Shown piece after piece: positions 18,845-27,247 of a stretch of DNA of 64,000 bases. The stretch is from Pseudomonas maumuensis. Its GTDB lineage: Bacteria; Pseudomonadota; Gammaproteobacteria; Pseudomonadales; Pseudomonadaceae. Position numbers and translations under genes: made by a program. Where the stretch lies: the NCBI RefSeq assembly GCF_019139675.1, contig NZ_CP077077.1, positions 310,001-374,000 of the forward strand. The letters run 5' to 3'. A model generated the notes under the pieces. It did no database searches and was not told the DNA's origin. It was given only the letters and a program-made list of their open reading frames with translations. Numbering within the stretch: position 1 is the stretch's first letter; each line of letters opens with the position of its first letter.

Positions 18845-19686
18845 GCCTCACCCCTTACCGGCAGCTCCGGTTGCTTGCAGATACGGTCGAGCATGATCGC
18901 CAGCAGCACGATGGCCAGGCCCGCTTCGAAGCCCAGGGAGATATCGGCGGTGTTCAGTGCGTTGACCACGGGTTTGCCCAGGCCGTCGGCGCCGACCAGG
19001 GCGGCGATCACCACCATCGACAGCGACAGCATGATGCATTGCGTCACCCCGGCGGCGATGCTCGGCATGGCGTGTGGTAGTTCGATGCGGGTCAGCAGTT
19101 GGCGGCGCGAGCAGCCGAAGGCCTTGCCGGCGTCCATCAGCTCCTGCGGCACGTCGCAGATGCCCAGATAAGTGAGGCGGATGGGCGCGGCGATGGCGAA
19201 CACCACGGTGGAGATCAGCCCCGGCACCACGCCCAGGCCGAACAGGGTCAGGGTCGGGATCAGGTAGACGAAGGTGGGCACGGTCTGCATCAGGTCCAGC
19301 ACCGGGCGCATGGCGGTATAGAACATCGGTTTGTGCGCCGCGGCGATGCCCAGCGGCACGCCGATGACCACGCAGACCACCGTAGCGAAGGTGACCTGCG
19401 CCAGGGTTTCCATGGTTTCCTGCCAGTAGCCCAGGTTGAGGATCAGCAGGAACGACAGGGCGACGAAGACGGTGAGCGCCCATTTGCGCTGAATCAGGTG
19501 CGCGAGGGCGGCGAACAGGGCGATGAGCACGAATGGGTTGAACCAGGTCAGGGTGCTGGTGACCCCATGGATCATGAATTCCAGGCCTGCGGCGATGGCG
19601 TCGAAGTAACTGGCGCCATTCTGGGTCAACCATTCGACGAATGAGGCGATGTACTGCCCCAGGGGTATTTTCTGATCGATAAGCAT
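18841..19686 (-). CDS. cbcW: Choline/betaine/carnitine ABC transporter permease
   Basis: This 281-residue permease is of the ProW/OpuAB type with about six membrane segments. The coupling region reads AGKAFGCSRRQLLTRIELPH, and QTVPTFVYLIPTLTLFGLG is the conserved quaternary-amine permease stretch. I start at 19686 (MLIDQKIPLGQ) because homologous proteins begin there, although the frame is open upstream. The stop overlaps the cbcV start as ATGA. A stem-loop separates it from cbcX upstream. Confidence 0.9.
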   Translation of the reverse strand: MLIDQKIPLGQYIASFVEWLTQNGASYFDAIAAGLEFMIHGVTSTLTWFNPFVLIALFAALAHLIQRKWALTVFVALSFLLILNLGYWQETMETLAQVTFATVVCVVIGVPLGIAAAHKPMFYTAMRPVLDLMQTVPTFVYLIPTLTLFGLGVVPGLISTVVFAIAAPIRLTYLGICDVPQELMDAGKAFGCSRRQLLTRIELPHAMPSIAAGVTQCIMLSLSMVVIAALVGADGLGKPVVNALNTADISLGFEAGLAIVLLAIMLDRICKQPELPVRGEA

Positions 19687-19723
19687 GATAGCGAGCTTCC
19701 ACCTGCAAAGATTGAAATCAGTT

Positions 19724-19747
19724 CGGGGTGGGCACGGTCCCACCCCG
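19724..19747 (-). other. Intercistronic stem-loop between cbcX and cbcW
   Basis: A perfect 9-bp inverted repeat, CGGGGTGGG and CCCACCCCG, with a 6-base loop lies in the 84-bp gap after the receptor gene. There is no T-run. It resembles the stem-loop after the LAO receptor gene at 3053-3083 and probably gives receptor excess over permease. Confidence 0.65.
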
Positions 19748-19770
19748 CGGTGTTGCCATGGCGTCTTGCG

Positions 19771-20718
19771 TTATTGCGTCAGTTTGGCCTTGGCCGCCTC
19801 AAGGCCGGGTTTGCCGTCCACGGTGGTCACGCCGGCGAGCCAGGCGTCGAGCTTGCCGGGGTTATCCTTCAGCCATTTTTTCGCGGCCGCCTCGGGCTTC
19901 ATCTTGTCGTCCAGGACATAGCCCATCATGGTGCTTTCATCCTTGAGCTCGAACGACAGGTTCTTCAACAGCTGGCCAACGTTGCCGCATTCCTGCGCGT
20001 AGCCCTTGCGGGTGTTGGTCAATACGGTGGCCTTGCCGAAGTCGGGACCGAAGTAGGCGTCCCCGCCGGTCAGGTACTGCATCTTGAAGCGGGTGTTCAT
20101 CGGGTGCGGCTCCCAGCCGAGGAAGACGATCGCGTCTTCGCGCTTCTGCGCCCGGTCGACCTGCGCCAGCATGCCCGCCTCGCTGGACTGCACGATCTGG
20201 AAGCCGGCGTCCTTCAGGCCGAAGGCGTTGTCGTCGATCATCTTCTGGATGGTGCGGTTGCCATCGTTGCCCGGCTCGATGCCGTAGATCTTGCCCTTGA
20301 GCTCCTGCTTGAACTTGGGAATGTCGGCGAAGTCCTTCAAGCCCTTGTCATACAAAGCCTGGGGCACGGCCAAGGTGTACTTGGCGTTTTCCAGGTTGGC
20401 GCGCACGGTCTCGACGGTACCGGCATCGCGGTACTGCTTGATGTCGTTCTCCATGGTCGGCATCCAGTTGCCGAGAAACACGTCCAGGTCCTTGCCGGTG
20501 GCCAGCGACTTGTAGGTCACCGGTACCGAGATCATGGTGGTGTGGGTCTTGTAGCCCAGGGCTTCGAGCACGACGCTGGTGGTGGCGGTGGTGACCGTGA
20601 TGTCGGTCCATCCGACATCGGAGAAACGCACCAATTGACACTGCTCGGGTTCGGCGGCCTGGGCCAGCAGTGGAGCGGACAGCAACGCGACCAGCAACAG
20701 CTTGGGTACACCTTTCAT
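19771..20718 (-). CDS. cbcX: Periplasmic choline-binding protein of the Cbc system
   Basis: This 315-residue preprotein has a Sec signal peptide (MKGVPKLLLVALLSAPLLAQ, cut after AQA). The mature protein is an OpuAC/ChoX-type receptor. VGWTDITVTTATTSVVLEAL, FLGNWMPTMEND and FLGWEPHPMN supply the aromatic residues that form cation-pi boxes for trimethylammonium groups. Two Cys (in EQCQL and QECGN) could form a disulfide as in choline-binding homologues. It heads cbcX-cbcW-cbcV. In P. aeruginosa the orthologous operon is induced by betaine through GbdR. Confidence 0.88.
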   Translation of the reverse strand: MKGVPKLLLVALLSAPLLAQAAEPEQCQLVRFSDVGWTDITVTTATTSVVLEALGYKTHTTMISVPVTYKSLATGKDLDVFLGNWMPTMENDIKQYRDAGTVETVRANLENAKYTLAVPQALYDKGLKDFADIPKFKQELKGKIYGIEPGNDGNRTIQKMIDDNAFGLKDAGFQIVQSSEAGMLAQVDRAQKREDAIVFLGWEPHPMNTRFKMQYLTGGDAYFGPDFGKATVLTNTRKGYAQECGNVGQLLKNLSFELKDESTMMGYVLDDKMKPEAAAKKWLKDNPGKLDAWLAGVTTVDGKPGLEAAKAKLTQ

Positions 20719-21162
20719 GGATGGACTCCTGTGATTTTATCTTCGGGTTCGCGTGGGGCGCCGGGCGTTCTCAGGGCTCCGGTCGACCAGGCCTGCAGAG
20801 GGCAGGATGCGAGGCCGTGCAATACGAGTCGCTTTCGATAATCCTCCAGCGTTCGGCAATCGCCTACTGGTGGCGTCGTATCCAGTACAGGACGGGTCGT
20901 ATCCAGTACGGACGATGTCGTAACTGGATTTTTCCACCCCCTTACCTCGGTTTTTGCGTCGCCCTGCCGCTGGAAAACGGCGCACGAATGGCCCGTGCAG
21001 CGGCGGCGCTGCTGGACAAAAGTACGTCGGTTGCAGACGGCGAGGGGCTGGGCAAAAGCCCGATGATGCGAGCATTCAAGGCGGCTCGACTGATTCAGCC
21101 TAGCAGTTGCTCCGCCCTGCGCCTGGCGCGCAGAGACAAGCCCAGCAAGAGGTGATTCGACA
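20719..21162. other. Divergent regulatory region between cbcX and sdaB
   Basis: 444 bp lie between divergent genes with no credible open frame. The centre contains the phased direct repeats described separately (20875-20927). It probably contains both promoters and the binding sites of the quaternary amine regulator. Confidence 0.55.
20875..20927. promoter_or_regulatory. Tandem GTCGTATCCAGTAC repeats at 21-bp spacing, candidate AraC-type operator
   Basis: GTCGTATCCAGTAC begins at 20875 and again at 20896, and a partial third copy GTCGTAACTGG begins at 20917. The period is exactly 21 bp, two helical turns, so all copies face the same side of the DNA. AraC-family activators typically bind such direct repeats. 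GbdR is the natural candidate because both flanking genes (choline uptake, serine dehydratase) belong to its pathway. The assignment is inferred. Confidence 0.55.
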
Positions 21163-22539
21163 ATGGCCATCAGCGTGTTCGACCTGTTCAAGATCGGTGT
21201 CGGGCCTTCCAGCTCGCACACCGTCGGCCCCATGCGCGCCGGTGCGCTGTTCGTCCAGGGGCTGCGTGAGCGCGGCGAGCTGGAGCGGGTGCGGCGTATC
21301 GAAGTGAGGCTGTATGGCTCGCTGTCGGCCACCGGCGTCGGCCATGGCACCGACAACGCCACGATCATGGGCCTGATGGGCGAATGGCCGGACGCCATCG
21401 ATCCCAGCCAGATCACCCCACGCATCGCCGACCTGCGCGAAACCAACGTGCTCAAGCTCGACAACCGCCTGCTCATCGAGTTCGTCTGGGCCCGCGACAT
21501 GCTGCTGCTGGACGAGAACCTGCCGTACCACCCCAATGCCATGACCCTGATTGCCGAAGGCGAGGCGGGCGAGCTGCACCGCGACACCTATTACTCGGTG
21601 GGTGGAGGCTTCGTGGTCGATGCCGCCCAGGCCGCCAGTGGCGTGCTGGACGCCGACCAGACCGTGCTGCCCTACGACTTCGACAGCGCTGCCGAACTGC
21701 TGCGCCTGTGCAAGCAAAACGACCTGCGCGTGTCGCAATTGATGCTGAAGAACGAAAAGGTCTGGCGCAGCGAAGCCGAGATCCGCGCCGGCCTGCTAAA
21801 GCTCTGGCAAGCCATGCAGGAGTGCGTGAACAACGGCCTCAAACATGAAGGCATCCTGCCCGGCGGGCTCAATGTGCGCCGTCGCGCCGCCCGCCTGCAC
21901 CGCAGCCTGCAGGAGCTGGGCAAGCCCAACGTGATCGGCTCGACCATGAGCGCCATGGAGTGGGTCAACCTGTTCGCCCTGGCGGTCAACGAAGAGAACG
22001 CCGCTGGCGGGCGCATGGTCACCGCGCCCACCAACGGCGCGGCGGGCATCATCCCGGCGGTGTTGCACTACTACATGCGTTTCTCCGATGCGGTGGATGA
22101 GTCCAACGTGGTGGACTTCTTCCTCGGCGCGGCTGCCGTGGGCATCCTGTGCAAGAAGAACGCCTCGATCTCCGGCGCCGAGGTTGGTTGCCAGGGCGAG
22201 GTCGGTTCGGCCTGCGCCATGGCTGCCGCGGGCTTGGCCGAAGTGCTTGGCGCTACCCCGGCGCAGCTGGAGAACGCCGCCGAGATCGCCCTGGAACACA
22301 ACCTTGGCCTGACCTGCGACCCGGTCGGTGGCCTGGTGCAGGTCCCATGCATCGAGCGCAACGCCATCGCCGCGGTAAAGGCGATCAATGCCGTGCAAAT
22401 GGCCCTGCGCGGTGACGGCGAACACTTCATCTCGTTGGACCAGGTGATTCGCACCATGCGCGACACTGGCGCCGACATGCATGACAAGTACAAGGAAACC
22501 TCTCGTGGGGGCCTGGCGGTCAGCGTCATCGAGTGCTGA
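21163..22539 (+). CDS. sdaB: L-serine dehydratase (L-serine ammonia-lyase), iron-sulfur type
   Basis: This 458-residue single-chain SdaA/SdaB-type enzyme converts serine to pyruvate and ammonia. The N-terminal half starts [20 protein letters not shown], the family signature. The C-terminal half has the 4Fe-4S ligands in [20 protein letters not shown] and the later [18 protein letters not shown]. It is not PLP-dependent. It disposes of serine formed from betaine-derived glycine by GlyA, which explains its place between cbcX and gbdR. The start follows AGAGGTG. The orthologue in P. aeruginosa sits in the same catabolic district. Confidence 0.93.
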   Translation: MAISVFDLFKIGVGPSSSHTVGPMRAGALFVQGLRERGELERVRRIEVRLYGSLSATGVGHGTDNATIMGLMGEWPDAIDPSQITPRIADLRETNVLKLDNRLLIEFVWARDMLLLDENLPYHPNAMTLIAEGEAGELHRDTYYSVGGGFVVDAAQAASGVLDADQTVLPYDFDSAAELLRLCKQNDLRVSQLMLKNEKVWRSEAEIRAGLLKLWQAMQECVNNGLKHEGILPGGLNVRRRAARLHRSLQELGKPNVIGSTMSAMEWVNLFALAVNEENAAGGRMVTAPTNGAAGIIPAVLHYYMRFSDAVDESNVVDFFLGAAAVGILCKKNASISGAEVGCQGEVGSACAMAAAGLAEVLGATPAQLENAAEIALEHNLGLTCDPVGGLVQVPCIERNAIAAVKAINAVQMALRGDGEHFISLDQVIRTMRDTGADMHDKYKETSRGGLAVSVIEC

Positions 22540-22928
22540 TGCGCTGTTCTGGCCCACACGTGACCGATGCGCCACATTCTGGCGCAGCGGTTGTCATCTA
22601 CCGGCCGTCGCCTGTCGTTACCAGCAGGGTCGTTGTCGGTGACACTCAAGTCTGTCGCATCTGGGCAACCTTCCCACAAGTGCTACCGAATTGCTCAGAG
22701 CTGACACGCAAGGGCGCTGGCGCGCCCGTTTGCGTTTGACCTGACGCTCATCACCCAGGCCGCTGGAAGGCGCATGCCGACGTCGTTTTTGGGTTTTATT
22801 GGATGAGCGTTCAATTTCAGGCATGCCATTTGCGTTGAGATTGGCAAAGCCCCTGCATACGAAACGGGGCCATTACAAGAACAGTGCTCGCCTGAGGCAC
22901 ACCCTGCATTGTGTGAGGAGAAATCGCG
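22540..22928. other. Upstream region of gbdR with a widely spaced dyad
   Basis: 389 bp lie between sdaB and gbdR without an open frame. A perfect 9-bp inverted repeat, ACGCTCATC at 22744-22752 and GATGAGCGT at 22802-22810, brackets GTCGTTTTTG (22782-22791). That 10-mer recurs upstream of the dgc operon at 31921. No terminator with a T-run is apparent after sdaB. Confidence 0.45.
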
Positions 22929-24035
22929 ATGACGTCGTACACCTCCGGGACCCCAACCCAGAACCGCACAGCACCCCAGTCCATTGGTTTTCTCCTGCTG
23001 GATAACTTCACCCTCATCTCCTTGGCATCCGCGGTCGAACCGCTGCGTATGGCCAACCAGCTGTCGGGCCGCGAGCTGTACCGCTGGCACACCCTGACCG
23101 TCGACGGTGGCCAGGTCTGGGCCAGCGATGGCTTGCAGATCACCCCCGATGCGGCCATGCACAGCGCTCCGCCGATCGACACCGTGATCGTCTGCGGTGG
23201 CGTCGGCATCCAACGCACCGTCACCCGTGAGCACGTCACCTGGCTGCAGGCCCAGGCCCGTCAGTCGCGCCGCCTGGGCGCGGTGTGTACCGGCAGCTGG
23301 GCATTGGCCTGCGCCGGGCTGCTCGACGGCTTCGATTGCAGCGTGCATTGGGAATGCCTGGCGGCGATGCAGGAGGCCTACCCGCGGGTGAACATGAGCA
23401 CCCGCCTGTTCACCCTCGACCGCAACCGCTTCACCAGCTCCGGTGGCACCGCGCCGCTGGACATGATGCTGCACCTGATCAGCCGCGACCATGGCCGCGA
23501 GCTGTCGGCGGCGATCTCCGAGATGTTCGTCTACGAGCGCATCCGCAACGAGCAAGACCACCAGCGGGTACCGCTCAAGCACATGCTCGGCACCAACCAG
23601 CCGAAGCTGCAGGAAATCGTCGCGCTGATGGAGGCCAACCTCGAGGAGCCGATCGACCTCGACGAACTGGCGGTCTATGTGGCGGTGTCACGGCGCCAGC
23701 TGGAGCGCCTGTTCCAGAAGTACCTGCACTGCTCGCCGTCGCGCTACTACCTCAAGCTGCGGTTGATCCGCGCCCGGCAACTGCTCAAGCAGACGCCGAT
23801 GTCGATTATCGAGGTGGCCTCGGTGTGCGGGTTCGTCTCTACACCGCACTTCTCCAAGTGCTACCGCGAGTATTTCGGAATTCCGCCGCGTGACGAGCGG
23901 GTTGGTTCGAATACCACCCAGCAGGTGGCGATGATGCCGATCCCGCAGGCCATGGCGCTGTCACCGCACAGTGGGCCGATGGCGGCGCTGAGCCAGGCGC
24001 GCAACGAGTCGACGTTTGCCAGCGTGCGTTTGTAG
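22929..24035 (+). CDS. gbdR: GbdR, AraC-family activator of glycine betaine catabolism
   Basis: This 368-residue regulator is of the GATase1-like AraC class. The N-terminal domain (about 18-200) resembles the DJ-1/glutamine amidotransferase fold: IGFLLLDNFTLISLASAVEP, and VCTGSWALACAGLLDG at the elbow position. The C-terminal 100 residues hold two helix-turn-helix motifs (LDELAVYVAVSRRQLERLF and IEVASVCGFVSTPHFSKCYR). In P. aeruginosa GbdR senses betaine/dimethylglycine and activates gbcA, gbcB, dgc, sox, gly and cbc genes. All those targets are in this window, which supports the assignment over its paralogue CdhR. Confidence 0.92.
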   Translation: MTSYTSGTPTQNRTAPQSIGFLLLDNFTLISLASAVEPLRMANQLSGRELYRWHTLTVDGGQVWASDGLQITPDAAMHSAPPIDTVIVCGGVGIQRTVTREHVTWLQAQARQSRRLGAVCTGSWALACAGLLDGFDCSVHWECLAAMQEAYPRVNMSTRLFTLDRNRFTSSGGTAPLDMMLHLISRDHGRELSAAISEMFVYERIRNEQDHQRVPLKHMLGTNQPKLQEIVALMEANLEEPIDLDELAVYVAVSRRQLERLFQKYLHCSPSRYYLKLRLIRARQLLKQTPMSIIEVASVCGFVSTPHFSKCYREYFGIPPRDERVGSNTTQQVAMMPIPQAMALSPHSGPMAALSQARNESTFASVRL

Positions 24036-24053
24036 CAGGCATAGCACTCTCCT

Positions 24054-24142
24054 GAAAACGGGCTTGCCCGCGATAGTGTCGGCAGGGGCAACGTCGCTGC
24101 CTGATCGGACGCTATCGCGGGGCATGCTCCCTCCCACAGGTA
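24054..24142. repeat. REP-like inverted pair
   Basis: Two units of the GGGCTTGCCCGCGATAG type lie in opposite orientation: CGGGCTTGCCCGCGATAG near 24059 and CTATCGCGGGGCATGCTCCC near 24112. They are the variant with a GCGATAG end, different from the CCGGC type seen elsewhere. They lie between convergent gbdR and the small minus-strand gene. Confidence 0.7.
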
Positions 24143-24153
24143 CAGCGCCCACC

Positions 24154-24411
24154 TCAGGCGCGCTTGTTGTACTGCGCCAGCGCTGGCAAAAGCTGCTTGT
24201 CGATGGCTTGGCGAACCGCCGGCAGGATCGTCGCACTGCCGGTGTACATCTGTTCCACCATGCCCTTGAGCGCTCGCGCGTTAGGCTCGGTAAGCCCCCG
24301 TACCACGACTTCGCACGCCTCTTCGGCACTGGCACCGGCCGGAATGTCGAAGCCTCGTGAGCGCAATTGACCTAACAGGTCGTCCTGGTCGATCAGATCC
24401 GCATGCATCAT
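24154..24411 (-). CDS. Small conserved hypothetical protein
   Basis: This 85-residue protein, MMHADLIDQDDLLGQLRSRG then FDIPAGASAEEACEVVVRGL and a helical tail, has no signal peptide, membrane helix or Cys. AAAGGA precedes the ATG at 24411; a second ATG follows immediately. The frame is open further upstream but those codons look unlike a protein start. I do not recognise the family. It is convergent to gbdR, and its promoter would lie inside the 386-bp gap that also carries the candidate sRNA in the opposite direction. Confidence 0.6.
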   Translation of the reverse strand: MMHADLIDQDDLLGQLRSRGFDIPAGASAEEACEVVVRGLTEPNARALKGMVEQMYTGSATILPAVRQAIDKQLLPALAQYNKRA

Positions 24412-24499
24412 GGCTGTTGTCCTTTGCTCGTGGTGTTCAAGATCGATTCTGGGACGACAGCGCCAGGGGCGGCAAGGGTAGATTGTCGCGATGGCCGCT

Positions 24500-24659
24500 T
24501 TGGCTAAGAACAGGTCGTTTACGGCTAAATCGGACGGAGGCGAAGGACGCACACTGAAGTCATTCACGGCACCGAGGGCTTGGTCACCCTCACTTCATGC
24601 ACAGTGGATGTTGCTCGCTCTTGATCCCGGAAGCTCACGGCTTTCCGGGATTTTTTTTG
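24500..24659 (+). ncRNA. Candidate small RNA ending in a strong intrinsic terminator
   Basis: A textbook terminator (24624-24659) lies on the plus strand more than 580 bp after the nearest plus-strand stop codon, so it does not end a known gene. Just upstream, TGAAGT (24555) and GAGGG (24574) pair with CCCTC (24587) and ACTTCA (24592), giving an 11-bp bulged hairpin. No open frame with a ribosome binding site fits between. A short structured transcript is the simplest reading. The 5' end is a guess. Confidence 0.4.
24624..24659 (+). terminator. Intrinsic terminator without an upstream protein gene
   Basis: ATCCCGGAA, a 10-base loop and TTCCGGGAT are followed by eight T. It is the strongest terminator by eye in the window and belongs to the candidate sRNA. 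Confidence 0.85.
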
Positions 24660-24797
24660 TTGCCTGGCTAAGGCACCTAGTAATTCTGTCAGTTGCTGAC
24701 GGGGTGTCGATGGAGTCTTATGAAGCCGCGTGCAGTATCGATGAAAGGTGGGGTCGATACGGGCGGTGTTGTAAGTCATCAAAGACAGGGGAATAAA

Positions 24798-25262
24798 ATG
24801 CATAAGATTTATAAGGCGGTACTCTGTGTTGGTCTACCTATTATCCTTTCGGCATGTGCTACAAAATCCGCTGTGGACGAGTCTCCGACTGCGAATAATT
24901 TGGTAGTTGGTTTTAGTAAATACAAGTATGGGGCAGGTGGATCCGAGTGTGCGGTCTACGTGCCTGATAACGGGACTGCGCCAGTATGCAAGGAGGCGCT
25001 GGATAACATGGAAGGAATCACTTCGTTAATTTTACATCAATGGCAGGGAGCCCGCATTGTTTGTTTTCGGACAGCGCAGGATCGGGACGCATTCTGCCTG
25101 CAGGGAGTTCTTCCAGATAACAGCATGAGAGAACGAATTGTTGCGGATATCAATTTTTTGACGGGTTATCCTGAGTTCCTTGATCCTTTAACGGCTAATA
25201 GAGTGGTTCCAATTTCATTCAAGGACGTCGTCAAGATTCAGAGCTGGAGGTTTGAAAATTGA
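24798..25262 (+). CDS. Putative small lipoprotein of unknown function
   Basis: This 154-residue protein has the lipoprotein signal MHKIYKAVLCVGLPIILSAC, with the lipobox LSAC and no Asp at +2 (ATKS), so it is probably sorted to the outer membrane. The mature part contains four further Cys (SECAVY, PVCKEA, RIVCFR, AFCLQG), enough for two disulfides. I recognise no family. AGGGG precedes the ATG. Codon use is clearly AT-richer than the betaine genes on both sides, shared only with the next gene. That suggests the two arrived together. Confidence 0.65.
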   Translation: MHKIYKAVLCVGLPIILSACATKSAVDESPTANNLVVGFSKYKYGAGGSECAVYVPDNGTAPVCKEALDNMEGITSLILHQWQGARIVCFRTAQDRDAFCLQGVLPDNSMRERIVADINFLTGYPEFLDPLTANRVVPISFKDVVKIQSWRFEN

Positions 25263-25377
25263 ATTGCTTGCCAGCTTCATGTCAGGGTGCATCCTGCGTA
25301 GTATTTAGTGATCTTGGGTTAGGTTAGATTTTGCTCTGCGGAGTACGTATTCGATGTATCGATTCAAGGAGAGTGAT

Positions 25378-26679
25378 ATGGCTATTCAGCGATGCTTGCC
25401 GTTATGCTTTGTTTTTTTCGGGGTTCTCTTGCTATCGGCTTGTAAAGTGCATGACCACTCGAAGGCCTCATCGGTGAACGATGAACCTAGGCTCTTTGAG
25501 ATCAAGCAACCCATGGACCTCCAGCGTTTGTCGACCCAGGCTTCCAGCGATCCAGACGAAATTTTTCTGAAGGCGCTGCAGGGTTCGGCTGCTATAAAAG
25601 ACGCACGATTTATCGATATCGATCCGGCCCTGGTGAAGGCGGGAACCAGTCGGCTGTCGGTGCCACTGCCGAACGGGAAAACCGTCACGTTCCAGCGGCG
25701 GCATGTTCATGAGGAGGGTGGCGATATCGCGTACTGGTATGGCGATATTGTGTCTGATCGCAAGCTACTCTACCCGTCCCCAAGCGAAGTTGAAATAGAC
25801 CCGACCAGTCAAATGATACTGATGCGCCAAGGGCAGCGCCTGAATGGGACGATCTCTCTTCCCGGCCAGCGCTATCGCTTGGAGAATGCTGGCAATGGTC
25901 GACATACTATCCTTACGCTGGGTGCAAGCAACTTAGTATGTGAACCTATAGAGGGTTTGTCAGGAAGAAATGATGAACGCTCAGGCGGCGCTCCACCGCC
26001 CAAAGCGCGCAGTACTATTCGGGTCATGTTCGCGAGTACGGAGGAGGCGCGTGCAGCTTATCCTAATAGTCTTGAGGGAAGACTCAAGTGGCTGTTGTGG
26101 CAGGTTTCTACAAACTTCCAGAATAGTAACGTCGATGTCGAGTTTGAGTACGCCGGCTATATGCCGTTGGACCTCAGTGAACAGAGCTTTAATTTGAATC
26201 TAGACAAATTACTGGCCGAGATTCGCGGGCCAAACACAGATCTCGCAAAAAAAGTGGCTGCCGTCAGAGAGTCGAATCGGGCTGATTTGGTGCTCACTGC
26301 GGGTCTATTCACTCTCGCTGCTGGCAAGGCCCCCATCGGAGTCAGAAAGACGACGGCATTTAGTCTATTCTCTATAACTCATCAAGGCGATGCTCTCTCG
26401 AATCAAATAGGACATATGTTTGGGGCGCGGCATACCTGGAAGGATGGAAGCCCGCCGCCGCCGGGGGCTCCTTACGCTTTCGCACATGAGTTACGCGTGA
26501 ATAACGCTAAGTATCGTACGATAATGGGTATTTTCGATGGCAGTGATCATTATGAGCTCAATCAGTTCTCTGATCCCACTGTCACCTTCGGGGGTATCCC
26601 GCTGGGAACGAAAGAGCACAGTGACACCGTTCGTCTGTTCAATGAGGTGCGTGATGAAATCGCCAATTTCTATCCTTAA
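25378..26679 (+). CDS. Metzincin-like lipoprotein with a degenerate zinc motif (predicted inactive)
   Basis: This 433-residue protein has a type II signal ending LLSAC (C22). The C-terminal half matches reprolysin-like (M12B-type) bacterial peptidases: a long region with DLVLTAG, then the zinc helix, the Met-turn (M383 in YRTIMGIFDG), and the closing segment FSDPTVTFGGIPLGTKEHSD with NEVRDEIANF. The zinc motif, normally HEXXHXXGXXH, reads NQIGHMFGARH at 342-352. The first His is Asn and the catalytic Glu is Gln, while the second and third His remain. Fold retained but catalysis probably lost. AAGGAG precedes the ATG at 25378. AT-rich codon use matches the preceding lipoprotein gene. Confidence 0.7.
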   Translation: MAIQRCLPLCFVFFGVLLLSACKVHDHSKASSVNDEPRLFEIKQPMDLQRLSTQASSDPDEIFLKALQGSAAIKDARFIDIDPALVKAGTSRLSVPLPNGKTVTFQRRHVHEEGGDIAYWYGDIVSDRKLLYPSPSEVEIDPTSQMILMRQGQRLNGTISLPGQRYRLENAGNGRHTILTLGASNLVCEPIEGLSGRNDERSGGAPPPKARSTIRVMFASTEEARAAYPNSLEGRLKWLLWQVSTNFQNSNVDVEFEYAGYMPLDLSEQSFNLNLDKLLAEIRGPNTDLAKKVAAVRESNRADLVLTAGLFTLAAGKAPIGVRKTTAFSLFSITHQGDALSNQIGHMFGARHTWKDGSPPPPGAPYAFAHELRVNNAKYRTIMGIFDGSDHYELNQFSDPTVTFGGIPLGTKEHSDTVRLFNEVRDEIANFYP

Positions 26680-26715
26680 ATTTTAATATGCTGGTTGTTT
26701 TTCTCCGCTTTGTAT

Positions 26716-26752
26716 AAGAAGGCATATCGACAGTTGATATGCCTTCTTTTTT
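26716..26752 (+). terminator. Intrinsic terminator after the metzincin-like gene
   Basis: AGAAGGCATATC, a 7-base loop and GATATGCCTTCT are followed by T6. The stem is long and also lies at the 3' end of the convergent cdhB, so it may serve both directions. Confidence 0.85.
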
Positions 26753-26765
26753 CGATCAGGCATAT

Positions 26766-27236
26766 TTACTTATGCATACCAATGGTCCGCCCCAGGTAGG
26801 CCGGAACCGTTTGGTTATCCTGCCCATCGACCAAGGTTTCCAGTTGCGCGAGGGTGCCTGCCGCAAACGGCGCAGACTTGGGCCCGGCCATGTCCACATG
26901 CACTAGCATTTGCTCGCTGGCGGCGAGCGCTTCATCAAAATCTTTCCTGTGCAAGCTGTGGTAAAGGTGCAGACGCTTGTTATCGAAGCCGATGATGTGT
27001 GTCTGCACCTCTACTTCAGTATCGAGTTTCACCTCGTGCAGGTAGTTGATGTGCGCCTCCAGGGTGAACAACGAATGCCCGCTCTGGCCCCGGGCATCGG
27101 CATCCAGGCCGATACGTTCCATCAGTGCGTCGGTGGCGTAGCTGAAGATCAGCAGGTAATAGGCGTCGCGCAGGTGGCCGTTGTAGTCGACCCAGTCCGG
27201 CAGCACCGGCGTGCGGTAGGTGATCAGTGCGGGCAT
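26766..27236 (-). CDS. cdhB: Betainyl-CoA thioesterase of carnitine catabolism
   Basis: This 156-residue hotdog-fold thioesterase is of the 4HBT type. VDYNGHLRDAYYLLIFSYAT carries the catalytic-region Asp-Tyr-Asn-Gly-His, and HINYLHEVKLDTEVEVQTHI is the central strand. In pseudomonad carnitine degradation it hydrolyses betainyl-CoA, formed by CdhC, to glycine betaine. It is the last gene of caiX-cdhC-cdhA-cdhB, 11 bp after cdhA, with GAGGAG before its ATG. Product identity rests on operon context, which matches P. aeruginosa and P. putida carnitine loci. Confidence 0.85.
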   Translation of the reverse strand: MPALITYRTPVLPDWVDYNGHLRDAYYLLIFSYATDALMERIGLDADARGQSGHSLFTLEAHINYLHEVKLDTEVEVQTHIIGFDNKRLHLYHSLHRKDFDEALAASEQMLVHVDMAGPKSAPFAAGTLAQLETLVDGQDNQTVPAYLGRTIGMHK

Positions 27237-27247
27237 CGTCGTCTCCT

